Source: BRH-c25 sp012519325 (GTDB lineage: Bacteria; Bacillota; Clostridia; Lutisporales; Lutisporaceae). From it: 64,000 bases of DNA. The translations under genes and the position numbers were made by a program. The notes under the pieces are model-generated. The model was given only the letters and a program-made list of their open reading frames with translations, had not been told where the DNA came from and did not search any database. Every line of letters begins with the position of its first letter. The stretch's first letter is position 1. Shown one piece after another: positions 1 through 8,974 of the stretch. The stretch spans positions 372,001 to 436,000 of the forward strand of contig JBMNHZ010000009.1 in NCBI GenBank assembly GCA_050950645.1, in the 5' to 3' direction.

Positions 1-2
1 AC

Positions 3-194
3 AGAATAACTCTGGTGGGCGCATTTTTCCTTGCTGCTATAGCTATAATTCCGATATTCCTTATGAACTTTACCGGTATCAAGGTATATTTCGGAAGCAC
101 CTCACTGCTCATAGTCGTCGGTGTTGCAATGGACTTTGTAAAGCAGGTGGAAGCGCAGATGGTGATGAGAAATTATCAGGGTTTCTTGAAATAA
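3..194 (+). CDS. secY: SecY protein translocase subunit, C-terminal end (partial)
   Basis: Reading frame open from the left window edge to TAA at 192-194. It encodes the last 63 residues of SecY: a hydrophobic final transmembrane segment, the stretch FGSTSLLIVVGVAMD, then the cytoplasmic tail VKQVEAQMVMRNYQGFLK that is typical of SecY. SecY is the channel of the Sec translocon in the cytoplasmic membrane. Its position directly before adk and map is the standard firmicute spc-operon order. The 5' part lies outside the window. Confidence 0.95.
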   Translation, partial: RITLVGAFFLAAIAIIPIFLMNFTGIKVYFGSTSLLIVVGVAMDFVKQVEAQMVMRNYQGFLK

Positions 195-251
195 ATAGAG
201 AAAAGAAACGTTGTGCGATATTTCGCACAACGCCGGATTGGAGAGGTAAGA

Positions 252-902
252 ATGAGGATAGTACTGTTGGGTGCACCTGGATCCGGCAAAGGTACCCAGG
301 CCAGTTGTATTGAAAAGGAGTTTGGAATACCGCACATATCCACCGGGGATATTTTTAGAGATAATATCAGCAGAAACACGACCATAGGAGCAGAAGCAAA
401 GAAGTTCATTGACAGAGGCTTATTGGTTCCTGACAGTCTGACTGTCAGCATAGTTGAGAACAGGCTTCTGGAAGATGATTGTAAAGAGGGCTTTCTTTTG
501 GATGGTTTTCCGAGGAATATTGCTCAGGCTGAAGCTCTTGACAAGGACCTTGAGAAAATGGGAAAGAAGCTTAACGCAGTTGTGAACCTGAAAGTATCTG
601 CCGAAACAATTATTGAAAGAATGTCCGGCAGGAGAATATGCAGTGATTGCGGAGAAAGCTATAATTTATGTTTTTTGAAACCCTCAGTGGATGGAATTTG
701 TGACAAGTGCGGGGGGAAGCTTTATATCAGAGAAGATGATAAGCCCGAAACAGTCATGAACCGTTTGAATGTATATAAAAATCAGACATTTCCCCTTATA
801 GATTATTACAATGGAAAAGGTATTCTGATTGCTGTAAATGGTGAGCAATCTGCCGATAAAGTATATAAGGATATCTGTGAGGCATTGGAGAGATTTAAAT
901 GA
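252..902 (+). CDS. adk: Adenylate kinase (zinc-lid type)
   Basis: Interconverts ATP + AMP and 2 ADP in the cytoplasm. The 216-residue product starts MRIVLLGAPGSGKGTQ, with the P-loop GAPGSGKGT at the N-terminus, the DGFPRN AMP-binding motif and a lid holding four cysteines (CSDC near residue 130, CDKC about 20 residues later), the zinc-binding lid common in Gram-positive enzymes. The frame is open upstream to 213, but ATG at 252 follows GGAGAGGTAAG and gives the family N-terminus. The stop overlaps the start of map. Confidence 0.97.
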   Translation: MRIVLLGAPGSGKGTQASCIEKEFGIPHISTGDIFRDNISRNTTIGAEAKKFIDRGLLVPDSLTVSIVENRLLEDDCKEGFLLDGFPRNIAQAEALDKDLEKMGKKLNAVVNLKVSAETIIERMSGRRICSDCGESYNLCFLKPSVDGICDKCGGKLYIREDDKPETVMNRLNVYKNQTFPLIDYYNGKGILIAVNGEQSADKVYKDICEALERFK

Positions 903-1645
903 TCAGTATAAAATCTCCCAGAGAAATTGAGCTGATGCGCATCGCAGGCAGAATAGTTGCTGAAACCCATGAACTGTTGAGAGAGGCAATCAGACCGGGT
1001 ATTACTACATTGGAGCTTGACGCAATTGCAGAAGCCTATATAAGAAAAAGAGGAGCAATACCTGCATTCAAAGATTATAACGGATTTCCTGCTAGCATAT
1101 GTTCATCAATAAATGAGCAGGTCGTACACGGAATACCGGGACCTATAGCGTTAAAGGACGGAGATATAATAGGCATCGATATCGGAGCCGTATATGAAGG
1201 ATATTTTGGGGATGCAGCCAGGTCTTACGGGATAGGGAATATTGATAAAGAAACGGAAAGGCTTTTAAAGGTAACCGAAGAGAGCTTTTTCAAGGGAATT
1301 GAATATGCTCTGCCTGGTAACAGATTGTCTGATATTTCCCATAGTATACAAAAATATGTGGAATCAAACGGGTTTTCTGTAGTGAGGGATTTTGTCGGGC
1401 ATGGAATAGGAAGAAACATGCATGAAGACCCGCAGATACCTAATTACGGGCCGCCTCACAAAGGACCCAGACTAGTGGCCGGTATGACACTTGCAATTGA
1501 GCCTATGGTAAACCAGGGCCGGCATGAAGTAAAGATCCAAAAAGACGGTTGGACAGTAGTAACGGCTGACGGAAAACCATCGGCCCACTACGAGAATACG
1601 ATTGTCATTACAAATGGCAAACCCGAAATACTGACGCTTTTGTAG
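899..1645 (+). CDS. map: Type I methionine aminopeptidase
   Basis: Removes the initiator methionine from nascent proteins; dinuclear metalloenzyme. At 248 residues it is full length for type I. Metal-ligand regions are visible: IGIDIGAVYEGYFGDAAR (Asp ligands), FVGHGIGRNMHEDPQIPNYG (His), AIEPMV (Glu) and the C-terminal YENTIVIT (Glu). It overlaps the adk stop by four bases (ATGA), which suggests translational coupling in the ribosomal operon. Confidence 0.97.
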   Translation: MISIKSPREIELMRIAGRIVAETHELLREAIRPGITTLELDAIAEAYIRKRGAIPAFKDYNGFPASICSSINEQVVHGIPGPIALKDGDIIGIDIGAVYEGYFGDAARSYGIGNIDKETERLLKVTEESFFKGIEYALPGNRLSDISHSIQKYVESNGFSVVRDFVGHGIGRNMHEDPQIPNYGPPHKGPRLVAGMTLAIEPMVNQGRHEVKIQKDGWTVVTADGKPSAHYENTIVITNGKPEILTLL

Positions 1646-1664
1646 CACATCGGAAGGTGAATAT

Positions 1665-1928
1665 ATGCAGGATATAAGTTTGGGACAGATAGTAATATCA
1701 ACTGCAGGACGGGATAAAGGCCGCAAATTCGTTGTTTTATGTATAATTGATGAAAAGTATGTCTATATTTCTGATGGGGACATAAGAAAAGCAGAGAAGC
1801 CTAAACTGAAGAAAATTAAGCATCTTAAAAAGCTGAATCATGTTGCCGAGGATATTAAAGACAAACTGGAATCTTGTGAAAAACTCAGTAACAGCGAGAT
1901 CAGGAAACTGTTAAAATCTATTGATTGA
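1665..1928 (+). CDS. KOW-domain RNA-binding protein (L14e-like)
   Basis: Small basic protein of 87 residues beginning MQDISLGQIVISTAGRDKGRKF, which matches the N-terminal KOW-type beta barrel of L14e/L27e-like proteins. The C-terminal half is lysine-rich (KKIKHLKKLNHVAEDIKDK). A gene of this kind between map and infA is common in Clostridia. A role in ribosome or RNA binding is inferred from the fold and operon; no specific function is established from the sequence. Confidence 0.85.
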   Translation: MQDISLGQIVISTAGRDKGRKFVVLCIIDEKYVYISDGDIRKAEKPKLKKIKHLKKLNHVAEDIKDKLESCEKLSNSEIRKLLKSID

Positions 1929-1956
1929 TATCGGGAACGGGAGGTTTGATTACCTT

Positions 1957-2175
1957 ATGTCAAAACAGGATGTAATAGAGGTAGAAGGAAAAGTCGTTGA
2001 AGCATTGCCAAATGCGATGTTTCAGGTAGAACTTGAAAACGGTCATAGAATATTGGCACATATATCCGGCAAGCTTAGAATGAATTTTATTAAGATTTTG
2101 CCCGGAGATAAAGTAACTATAGAGCTGTCGCCCTATGATCTTACCAGAGGCAGGATCACTTGGCGAGGTAAATGA
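1957..2175 (+). CDS. infA: Translation initiation factor IF-1
   Basis: 72-residue OB-fold protein starting MSKQDVIEVEGKVVEALPNA with the conserved FQVELENGH, LAHISGKLRMNFI and PGDKVTIELSPYDLTRGRI segments. It occupies the A site during initiation. The open frame extends upstream to 1921, but ATG at 1957 follows GGGAGG and gives the exact family start. Confidence 0.97.
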   Translation: MSKQDVIEVEGKVVEALPNAMFQVELENGHRILAHISGKLRMNFIKILPGDKVTIELSPYDLTRGRITWRGK

Positions 2176-2192
2176 AGCAGGGAGGGTTTAAG

Positions 2193-2306
2193 ATGAAAGT
2201 CAGGCCATCAGTTAAGCCTATATGTGAAAAATGTAAGATAATAAGAAGAAAAGGCAAAGTAATGGTTATCTGTGAAAATCCTAAACACAAACAAAAACAG
2301 GGATAA
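2193..2306 (+). CDS. rpmJ: 50S ribosomal protein L36
   Basis: 37-codon gene. The product starts MKVRPSVKPICEKCKIIRR and ends ENPKHKQKQG. The CxxC-x12-C-x4-H pattern (C11, C14, C27, H32) is the zinc-binding form of L36. GGGAGG lies just upstream of ATG 2193. Its position between infA and rpsM is universal in firmicutes. Confidence 0.97.
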   Translation: MKVRPSVKPICEKCKIIRRKGKVMVICENPKHKQKQG

Positions 2307-2314
2307 AACCAGTT

Positions 2315-2353
2315 CGGGGAACGCGGCTGACCCATGATAAATGGGTGTTCCCG
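2315..2353 (+). other. Stem-loop between rpmJ and rpsM
   Basis: Inverted repeat CGGGGAAC (2315-2322) with GTTCCCG (2347-2353), enclosing a second stem CCCAT (2331-2335) with ATGGG (2341-2345). The 3' side is U-rich (GATTGATTTTAG) but not a clean T-run. It could be a weak attenuator, a processing site or a ribosomal-protein binding leader ahead of rpsM. The function is inferred only from position. Confidence 0.5.
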
Positions 2354-2399
2354 ATTGATTTTAGTATAAACAAAAAGCAATTAGGAGGTGCAAATACTA

Positions 2400-2768
2400 A
2401 TGGCGAGAATTGCCGGTGTTGATTTACCGAGAGACAAAAGAGCAGAAATTGGCCTCACATATATATTCGGTATTGGAAGAGCAACATCAAACAAAATTTT
2501 GGCAGAAGCAGGTGTAAGTCCTGATACAAGAATAAAGGACCTTACTGAAGCCGAAATAGGTAGATTAAGGGAAGTAATTGATAGAAGCGTTAAGGTTGAA
2601 GGTGACCTTAAGAGAGACATAGCTTTGAATATTAAGAGATTAATGGAAATAGGATGCTATAGGGGATTACGACACAGAAGAGGCATGCCTGTTAGAGGAC
2701 AGAGGACAAAGACAAATGCAAGGACAAGGAAGGGCCCGAAGAGAACTGTCGGCGTAAGAAGAAAGTAA
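2400..2768 (+). CDS. rpsM: 30S ribosomal protein S13
   Basis: 122 residues, MARIAGVDLPRDKRAEIGLTY at the N-terminus and a basic C-terminal tail RGQRTKTNARTRKGPKRTVG. S13 sits in the head of the 30S subunit and contacts the P-site tRNA. AGGAGGTG at 2383-2390 decides the start at ATG 2400 rather than the in-frame GTG at 2388, which lies inside the ribosome binding site. Confidence 0.97.
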   Translation: MARIAGVDLPRDKRAEIGLTYIFGIGRATSNKILAEAGVSPDTRIKDLTEAEIGRLREVIDRSVKVEGDLKRDIALNIKRLMEIGCYRGLRHRRGMPVRGQRTKTNARTRKGPKRTVGVRRK

Positions 2769-2810
2769 AATAATCTCAAAAGTAATTGGTAAATAAGGAG
2801 GTTTGCTTTA

Positions 2811-3209
2811 ATGGTAGCAAAGCCAAAGGCTAAGAAAACCAGAAGAAGAAAAGAAAGAAAGAATGTTGAAAGAGGAGCTGCACATATACAGTCTACTTTT
2901 AACAATACCATAGTTACCTTGACAGACAGCGCAGGAAATGCATTGTCTTGGTCCAGCGCCGGTTCACTTGGCTTTAGAGGATCAAAGAAGAGCACGCCCT
3001 TTGCTGCACAAATGGCAGCTGAAGTTGCCGCAAAAGGTGCAATGGAACATGGACTAAAGACAATAGAGGTATTTGTAAAAGGACCTGGGGCAGGCAGGGA
3101 AGCTGCCATAAGATCACTTCAGGCTGCAGGACTTGAAGTCAGCCTTATAAAAGATGTTACTCCTATACCTCACAATGGTTGCAGACCGCCAAAACGCAGA
3201 AGAGTATAG
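2811..3209 (+). CDS. rpsK: 30S ribosomal protein S11
   Basis: 132 residues with a lysine/arginine-rich N-terminus (KPKAKKTRRRKERKNVERG), the conserved AHIQSTFNNTIVTLTD segment and the C-terminal PHNGCRPPKRRRV typical of S11, which forms part of the 30S platform. AAGGAGG precedes the ATG. It is co-transcribed with rpsM and rpsD. Confidence 0.97.
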   Translation: MVAKPKAKKTRRRKERKNVERGAAHIQSTFNNTIVTLTDSAGNALSWSSAGSLGFRGSKKSTPFAAQMAAEVAAKGAMEHGLKTIEVFVKGPGAGREAAIRSLQAAGLEVSLIKDVTPIPHNGCRPPKRRRV

Positions 3210-3229
3210 TTATTGAGGAGGTGTGATAC

Positions 3230-3856
3230 ATGGCAAGATATATAGACGCAAAATGCAGACTTTGCAGAAGAGAAGGATCCAAGCTGTATTTAAAGGGTGA
3301 TCGCTGTTATACGGATAAATGCGCTGTTGCAAGAAGGTCTTATGCGCCCGGCCAGCATGGACAAGGCAGAAAGAAAATATCTGAGTATGGTATACAGCTT
3401 AGAGAGAAACAGAAGGTTAGAAGAATATACGGAATACTTGAGAAGCAGTTCGGAGACTACTTTAAGGAGGCTGAAAGACAGAAGGGCGTAACAGGTGAAA
3501 ACCTTTTAAGACTCTTGGAACTCAGGTTTGACAATGTAGTGTACAGAATGGGCTTTGGCGAATCAAGAGCTCAAGCAAGACAACTGGTCAGACACGGTCA
3601 TTTCACGGTTAACGGCAGGAAGGTAAATATTCCGTCCTATCAAACAGGCCTCAATGACTTGATAGCAGTAAAACCTGCAAGCAAGAGTACTGACAAGTTC
3701 AAGGAGCTTGCAGAAAACGCGGCAGGAAAAACTGCTCCACAGTGGTTATCTGTAAATGCTGAAATGATGGAAGCAAGAATAGTTGCTCTTCCTGCAAGAG
3801 AGGATATTGACCTTCCGATAGAAGAGCATCTGATCGTCGAGTTGTATTCAAGATAA
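3230..3856 (+). CDS. rpsD: 30S ribosomal protein S4
   Basis: 208 residues. N-terminal MARYIDAKCRLCRREG keeps a cysteine pair (CRLC, then C27 and C32), the zinc-binding S4 variant. The central S4 RNA-binding domain contains LRLLELRFDNVVYRMGFG and RQLVRHGHFTVNGRKVNIPS. It initiates assembly of the 30S body. GAGGAGGTG precedes the ATG. Confidence 0.97.
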   Translation: MARYIDAKCRLCRREGSKLYLKGDRCYTDKCAVARRSYAPGQHGQGRKKISEYGIQLREKQKVRRIYGILEKQFGDYFKEAERQKGVTGENLLRLLELRFDNVVYRMGFGESRAQARQLVRHGHFTVNGRKVNIPSYQTGLNDLIAVKPASKSTDKFKELAENAAGKTAPQWLSVNAEMMEARIVALPAREDIDLPIEEHLIVELYSR

Positions 3857-3994
3857 TAGCTATTGTTGGTCGGTTGGACAGGTGGTTAGTTATATAGATA
3901 GCAGTTTAACAGGCATATATTTTTGATAAAGCTTGAAGAACTAGTTGCCCTCAGAATATTTTTAATTGGGTAGATAAAAGGAGGGTTATGTCGG

Positions 3995-4942
3995 ATGATT
4001 GAAATAGAAAAGCCAAAAATTGAGTGTATCGAAATGACGGAGGATTATACTTATGGGAAGTTTGTAGTGGAACCTCTGGAGAGGGGTTACGGTACTACCC
4101 TTGGAAACTCTTTGAGAAGGGTGCTGCTTTCATCACTTCCGGGAGTTGCTGTAACTTCCATTAAAATTGACGGAGTTCTCCATGAGTTTTCAACTATTCC
4201 CGGTGTAGCGGAAGACGTAACGGAAATTATATTGAATATCAAGAATCTTTCGCTAAAGATGCACGGAGAGAATAGCAAGGTCATCAAGATAGACGTTCAG
4301 GGTGAAAAAGAAGTATTAGCTTCAGATATCATATGCGATGCCGATATTGAGATTATTAACAATGATCTTCATATAGCAACGGTGGATGAGGGTTATAGGT
4401 TATATATGGAAATGACTGTGGAAATGGGCAGAGGATATCAGACATCGGATAAAAATAAGCAGCCGGGACAGCCAATTGGAATAATTCCGATAGATTCGAT
4501 TTTCACACCGGTGAAGAAGGTCAACTATCTGGTAGAGAATACAAGAGTCGGCCAGGTTACTGATTTTGACAAGCTGGTGCTTGAGGTTTGGACAGACGGT
4601 TCGATCAAACCTGATGAAGCTATAAGCTTCGGTGCCAAAATACTCAGCGAGCACCTGAAGCTGTTTATAACCCTGACTGAGCATGTTGGCAATGTTGAAA
4701 TAATGGTGGAGAAGGAAGAAGACAAGAAGGAAAAGGTTCTCGAAATGACCATTGAAGAACTGGATCTTTCGGTCAGATCCTTTAACTGCCTGAAGAGAGC
4801 CGGTATAAATACAGTTGAAGAGCTGACCCAGAGGACAGAGGAAGATATGATGAAGGTGAGAAATCTGGGTAAGAAATCACTGGAAGAAGTGCAGCAAAAG
4901 CTTGATGCCCTCGGACTGAGCTTAAGAAAGAATGAGGATTAA
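3995..4942 (+). CDS. rpoA: RNA polymerase alpha subunit
   Basis: 315 residues. The N-terminal dimerisation domain has YGKFVVEPLERGYGTTLGNSLRRVLLSSLPG. After a flexible linker, the C-terminal domain (from about residue 245) has LDLSVRSFNCLKRAGINTVEEL and NLGKKSLEEVQQKL, the DNA UP-element and activator contact surface. It lies in the usual position between rpsD and rplQ; the 138-bp gap before it holds no clear terminator. Confidence 0.97.
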   Translation: MIEIEKPKIECIEMTEDYTYGKFVVEPLERGYGTTLGNSLRRVLLSSLPGVAVTSIKIDGVLHEFSTIPGVAEDVTEIILNIKNLSLKMHGENSKVIKIDVQGEKEVLASDIICDADIEIINNDLHIATVDEGYRLYMEMTVEMGRGYQTSDKNKQPGQPIGIIPIDSIFTPVKKVNYLVENTRVGQVTDFDKLVLEVWTDGSIKPDEAISFGAKILSEHLKLFITLTEHVGNVEIMVEKEEDKKEKVLEMTIEELDLSVRSFNCLKRAGINTVEELTQRTEEDMMKVRNLGKKSLEEVQQKLDALGLSLRKNED

Positions 4943-4962
4943 TAACTAAAGGAGGTATTGCA

Positions 4963-5304
4963 ATGGCTGGATATAGAAAGCTGGGACGTCCTACAGATCA
5001 TAGGAAAGCCATGCTTAGGAACATGGTTACTTCTTTTCTTGAGCATGGAAAAATGATGACTACTGAGACCAGGGCGAAGGAAACCCAGAGCATTGCCGAA
5101 AAGATGATTACCCTTGGCAAGCGCGGTGACCTGCATGCAAAACGCCAGGCCTTGGAATTTATAACAAAAGAAGATGTTGTAAAAAAACTATTTGATGAAA
5201 TAGCGCCCAAGTACAAGGAGAGAAACGGCGGATATACAAGAATAGCAAAGGTCGCTCCGAGACGCGGCGATGCAGCTGAAATAGTTGTGTTGGAATTGGT
5301 GTAG
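4963..5304 (+). CDS. rplQ: 50S ribosomal protein L17
   Basis: 113 residues starting MAGYRKLGRPTDHRKAMLRN, with the conserved RAKETQSIAEKMITLGKRGDLHAKRQ and the C-terminal RRGDAAEIVVLELV. L17 lies near the peptide exit tunnel. AAGGAGG at 4950-4956 precedes ATG 4963. It is the last gene of the rpoA operon; a terminator-like hairpin follows. Confidence 0.97.
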   Translation: MAGYRKLGRPTDHRKAMLRNMVTSFLEHGKMMTTETRAKETQSIAEKMITLGKRGDLHAKRQALEFITKEDVVKKLFDEIAPKYKERNGGYTRIAKVAPRRGDAAEIVVLELV

Positions 5305-5328
5305 AAGCATAAGCATATCGAATTATTA

Positions 5329-5357
5329 GGGATTAAGTGACTGCTTAGTCCCGTTTT
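5329..5357 (+). terminator. Probable intrinsic terminator after rplQ
   Basis: GGGATTAAG (5329-5337), a six-base loop and CTTAGTCCC (5344-5352) form a 9-bp stem followed by GTTTT. It separates the rplQ end from the ECF transporter genes, although partial read-through is likely. Confidence 0.6.
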
Positions 5358-5492
5358 GCTATGAGGCATTATGTGTGCAAAACGCTGGCACGAGGTTCGA
5401 TGTTCGGGGCACGAAGGGCTAAAGACATGCTTCGAAGAATATCTAAGTAGGGGCGGGTAGAGCGCCTACCGGGAGAAAAAGAAGGAATTATT

Positions 5493-6332
5493 ATGACAAA
5501 CATGATTAAAACGGAAAATGTCAGATTTGAATATAACACCCAGAGCGGAAGTACCAGCTTGGCTTTGGATGATATAAGTATAAATATCGCTAAAGGTGAG
5601 TTTGTAGCCATACTTGGGCACAATGGGTCAGGGAAGTCTACCTTGGCAAAACATTTCAATGCACTGCTTCTGCCTGGAGCCGGTACTGTATATGTAAAGG
5701 GAATGAATACCAAGGACGAAAAGCTGTTATGGAATATCAGGCAGACAGCGGGAATGGTGTTTCAAAATCCTGATAACCAGATAGTAGCTACCATAGTTGA
5801 GGAGGATGTGGCCTTCGGCCCTGAGAATCTGGGAATTGAGCCTGCGGAAATTAGAAAAAGGGTTGATGGCTCAATTAAAACAGTAGATATGGCCGAATAT
5901 GCAAAACACAGTCCCCACCTTCTATCGGGAGGACAGAAGCAGAGAGTGGCAATTGCAGGTATAATTGCCATGAAGCCGGAATGCATTATACTTGACGAGC
6001 CTACTGCCCTTCTCGATCCCATAGGGAGAAGAGAAGTAATGAATACAATCATTAAGCTTAATAAGGAGGAAGGGATAACCATTGTCCTTATTACCCATTA
6101 CATGGATGAAGCCATACAGGCAGACAGGATATACGTCATGAAGAACGGCAAAATCATTTTGGAAGGAAAACCCAAGGATATATTCAAGGAAGTGGAAACT
6201 GTAAAGAACGCAGGATTGGATGTGCCTCAGGTTACGGAATTATGTCACAGACTGAGCAGGGAGGGGCTGAAGCTTTCTCCGGATATTCTTACTGTTGAAG
6301 AAATGGTGGTGGAGCTATGCCGGTTAAAGTAG
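5493..6332 (+). CDS. ecfA1: ECF transporter ATPase A1
   Basis: Energy-coupling factor ATPase (CbiO family), 279 residues, part of the module that powers vitamin and metal uptake with exchangeable S components. Visible motifs: Walker A GHNGSGKST near residue 42, Q-loop FQNPDNQIV, signature LSGGQKQRVAIAG, Walker B IILDEPTALLDP and switch His in LITHYMDEA. It overlaps ecfA2 by 16 bp and heads the A1-A2-T set. MTNMIK and an internal MIK three codons later are both possible starts. Confidence 0.95.
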   Translation: MTNMIKTENVRFEYNTQSGSTSLALDDISINIAKGEFVAILGHNGSGKSTLAKHFNALLLPGAGTVYVKGMNTKDEKLLWNIRQTAGMVFQNPDNQIVATIVEEDVAFGPENLGIEPAEIRKRVDGSIKTVDMAEYAKHSPHLLSGGQKQRVAIAGIIAMKPECIILDEPTALLDPIGRREVMNTIIKLNKEEGITIVLITHYMDEAIQADRIYVMKNGKIILEGKPKDIFKEVETVKNAGLDVPQVTELCHRLSREGLKLSPDILTVEEMVVELCRLK

Positions 6333-7165
6333 AAAATCTTACCCATGTATATATGAAGGATTCTGTATTTGAACATGTTGCAATAGACAACATAAGCTTT
6401 GAAATTCAAGACGGGGAATTCATAGGCATTATTGGCCACACAGGTTCGGGGAAATCAACACTTATACAGCATTTAAACGGATTATTGAAGCCCAGCAGCG
6501 GTAAGGTGTTTATAGATGGAGAAGAGCTGGGCTCCAAGGAAGTACAGATGAAGAAAATCAGGCAGAAGGTGGGTTTGGTCTTCCAATATCCCGAACAACA
6601 GCTTTTTGAAGAAACGGTGTATAAGGATGTGGCTTTCGGCCCTCGAAATCTGGGCTTAAGTGAGGATGAGGTTGAAGAAAGGGTTCGTAAAGCAATTGAA
6701 CTTGTTGGACTGGATTTTAACAGTATAAGCAGTGTATCACCCTTTGAACTCAGCGGAGGCCAAAAACGAAGGGTAGCCATAGCCGGAGTGCTGGCGATGG
6801 AACCAAAGGTGCTGATTTTGGATGAGCCTGCTGCAGGATTGGATCCAAGGGGGAGGGATGAAATACTCCGTGGATTCAAGACACTGCATGAAACGCAGAA
6901 AATAACAGTATTGTTGGTATCCCACAGTATGGAAGACATAGCTAACCTGGTGGACAAGGTATTGGTAATGAACAGAGGTAAAATAGCGTTCTTTGATACG
7001 CCAAGAAATGTTTTTAAGGAAGCGGATGCTTTAGAAAAAATCGGGTTGGGTGTTCCCCAGGTTACATATCTGGTAAGGGAGCTTAGAAAAAAGGGGTTTT
7101 CAGTTGCAGACTGCATAAATATAGATGAAGCAAAAAATGAGCTGTTAAAGCTTTTTAAGAGGTAA
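6317..7165 (+). CDS. ecfA2: ECF transporter ATPase A2
   Basis: Second ECF ATPase, 282 residues, which pairs with EcfA1 in a heterodimer. Walker A GHTGSGKST, Q-loop FQYPEQQLFEETV (the EcfA2-type Q-loop), signature LSGGQKRRVAIAG, Walker B VLILDEPAAGLDP and VSHSMED. It starts inside the 3' end of ecfA1 (ATGCCGGTTAAAG) and is followed six bases later by ecfT, so the three subunits are translationally coupled. Confidence 0.95.
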   Translation: MPVKVENLTHVYMKDSVFEHVAIDNISFEIQDGEFIGIIGHTGSGKSTLIQHLNGLLKPSSGKVFIDGEELGSKEVQMKKIRQKVGLVFQYPEQQLFEETVYKDVAFGPRNLGLSEDEVEERVRKAIELVGLDFNSISSVSPFELSGGQKRRVAIAGVLAMEPKVLILDEPAAGLDPRGRDEILRGFKTLHETQKITVLLVSHSMEDIANLVDKVLVMNRGKIAFFDTPRNVFKEADALEKIGLGVPQVTYLVRELRKKGFSVADCINIDEAKNELLKLFKR

Positions 7166-7171
7166 TAGAAA

Positions 7172-7963
7172 ATGATTAAGGACATTACAATAGGGCAATA
7201 CATACCCGGAGATACTATCATTCATAACCTGGATCCCAGAATAAAAATAATTATAACCTTTGTCTTTATAACATTATTGTTCTTTGTTGGAAATTACTTT
7301 TCATACCTTTATATTATTGCTTTTATGGGCCTGGCTATTGTTCTTTCAAAAATTTCTCCGAAATTTATAATTAAAGGCCTGAAGCCATTGATTGTTATAA
7401 TTGCCTTGACAGTTATACTGAATGTTTTTATGACACAAGGGGAAGTAATATACAGGATCTGGAGGCTTTCAATTACCCGGGAAGGATTGTATCAAGCGGG
7501 ATTTATGGGATTGAGGCTGATATTTCTTATAACCGGAGCCTCTCTTTTGACTCTGACAACATCACCTATAGCTTTAACCGATGGTATTGAAAAGCTGTTG
7601 AGTCCTTTAAAGAGAATAGGGGTACCAGCTCATGAGCTGGCCATGATGATGACCATTGCCTTGAGGTTTATTCCTACGCTTCTGGAAGAAACCGATAAGA
7701 TTATGAAAGCACAGATGGCAAGAGGCGCGGATTTTGAGACGGGTAATCTGATAAATCGGGCTAGAGCAATGGTTCCTCTTCTGGTTCCATTATTTATCAG
7801 TGCTTTCAGGAGGGCAGATGAGCTTGCCCTTGCTATGGAGGCAAGATGCTATAGAGGTGGGGAGAAAAGAACAAGAATGAAGCAGTTGAAGCTGGAGTTC
7901 AGAGATTACGGTGGAATGCTGATTACAGCAGCAGTCTGCTTTTTGGTGATATGGAGCCGATGA
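7172..7963 (+). CDS. ecfT: ECF transporter transmembrane subunit T
   Basis: 263-residue integral membrane protein with about five hydrophobic segments. It has the cytoplasmic motifs that couple to the ATPases: MARGADFETG (the Ala-Arg-Gly signature) and a second one in MEARCYRGGEKRTRM. It forms the scaffold between EcfA1A2 and the substrate-binding S protein. No S component is encoded here, which fits a shared group II ECF module. Confidence 0.95.
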   Translation: MIKDITIGQYIPGDTIIHNLDPRIKIIITFVFITLLFFVGNYFSYLYIIAFMGLAIVLSKISPKFIIKGLKPLIVIIALTVILNVFMTQGEVIYRIWRLSITREGLYQAGFMGLRLIFLITGASLLTLTTSPIALTDGIEKLLSPLKRIGVPAHELAMMMTIALRFIPTLLEETDKIMKAQMARGADFETGNLINRARAMVPLLVPLFISAFRRADELALAMEARCYRGGEKRTRMKQLKLEFRDYGGMLITAAVCFLVIWSR

Positions 7964-8023
7964 CCTCCAGATTTCGGGGTTTGAGCCAGACTTCGGAGAA
8001 ATTGTGATTAATGGGCTGATATT

Positions 8024-8773
8024 ATGAGAAACATAAAGTTGATAATCGAATATGACGGAACAAATTACTGCGGTTGGCAGGTTCAGGCGAACGGGCCGTC
8101 CATTCAGGCTGAGATTGAAAAGGCTCTGTTAGAAGTAACCGGCGAAAAAATAAGCGTAAATGGTTCCGGCAGGACAGATGCGGGAGTTCATGCCAAAGGA
8201 CAGGTGGCAAGCTTTACTACAGAAAGCTCAATACCTCCTGAGAAGTTCGCCTACGCCTTGAACAATAAGCTGCCGGAAGATATTGTTATTAAGGAATCGT
8301 CAGAAGTACCCCCTGATTTTCATGCAAGATTCAGCGCTGTAGGAAAGAAGTACAGTTATCTTATTATAAACAGTAGATTTCCTTCTGCACTTCTTAGAAA
8401 TCATGCATATCATGTTAACTATTGTGAAAGACTGGATATAGACAAGATAAAGATTGCGGCGGAAGCTTTTATCGGCACTCATGATTTTTCGGGGTTCATG
8501 GCGTCCGGCAGCAAGGTTTCCGATACTGTCCGGACGATATATGATATTTCCGTAGAACGGGAGGAGGAGCGGATTCGATTTATTTTCAAGGGAAGCGGAT
8601 TCTTGTATAATATGATTCGCATAATAACGGGCACCCTGTTGTATACCGGAATTGGGAAAATCAATCCGGAGGATATAAGGGACATAATACTTTCGAAGGA
8701 CAGGAAGCGTGCAGGTATAACTGTTCCGGCATGCGGCTTGTATTTGGAAGAGGTTTACTATAATTTATCTTGA
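8024..8773 (+). CDS. truA: tRNA pseudouridine(38-40) synthase
   Basis: 249 residues. It modifies U38-U40 in the anticodon arm of tRNAs. Starts MRNIKLIIEYDGTNYCGWQ; the catalytic Asp is in SGRTDAGVHAKGQ near residue 53; later KKYSYLI and the GSGFLYNMIRIITGTLL segment are conserved in TruA. The truA-rplM-rpsI order after ecfT is typical of firmicutes. Confidence 0.96.
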   Translation: MRNIKLIIEYDGTNYCGWQVQANGPSIQAEIEKALLEVTGEKISVNGSGRTDAGVHAKGQVASFTTESSIPPEKFAYALNNKLPEDIVIKESSEVPPDFHARFSAVGKKYSYLIINSRFPSALLRNHAYHVNYCERLDIDKIKIAAEAFIGTHDFSGFMASGSKVSDTVRTIYDISVEREEERIRFIFKGSGFLYNMIRIITGTLLYTGIGKINPEDIRDIILSKDRKRAGITVPACGLYLEEVYYNLS

Positions 8774-8798
8774 CACACGTGGTTCAATGTATTAAAAT
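8770..8798 (+). promoter_or_regulatory. Sigma-A-type promoter for rplM-rpsI
   Basis: Perfect -35 TTGACA (8770-8775) overlapping the truA stop, a 17-bp spacer and TAAAAT (8793-8798). It drives a roughly 170-nt leader before rplM (start 8975). The leader could contain an autoregulatory L13-type structure, but I could not establish one by eye. Confidence 0.8.
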
Positions 8799-8974
8799 AT
8801 TATATGTTGCGAAATGTGGTTCATAGCCCCGAATCACTTGCAGCATGCTTATTATAAGAAAATAATACCAAGCTCTTTTTGAGCGAATCAGCGGCTGGCT
8901 TCTGTGAATGTGGGACACAATAGCTGGTTGTAAGATTCATGTCTATTATAAATACCATGCAAGGAGTGAAAAGG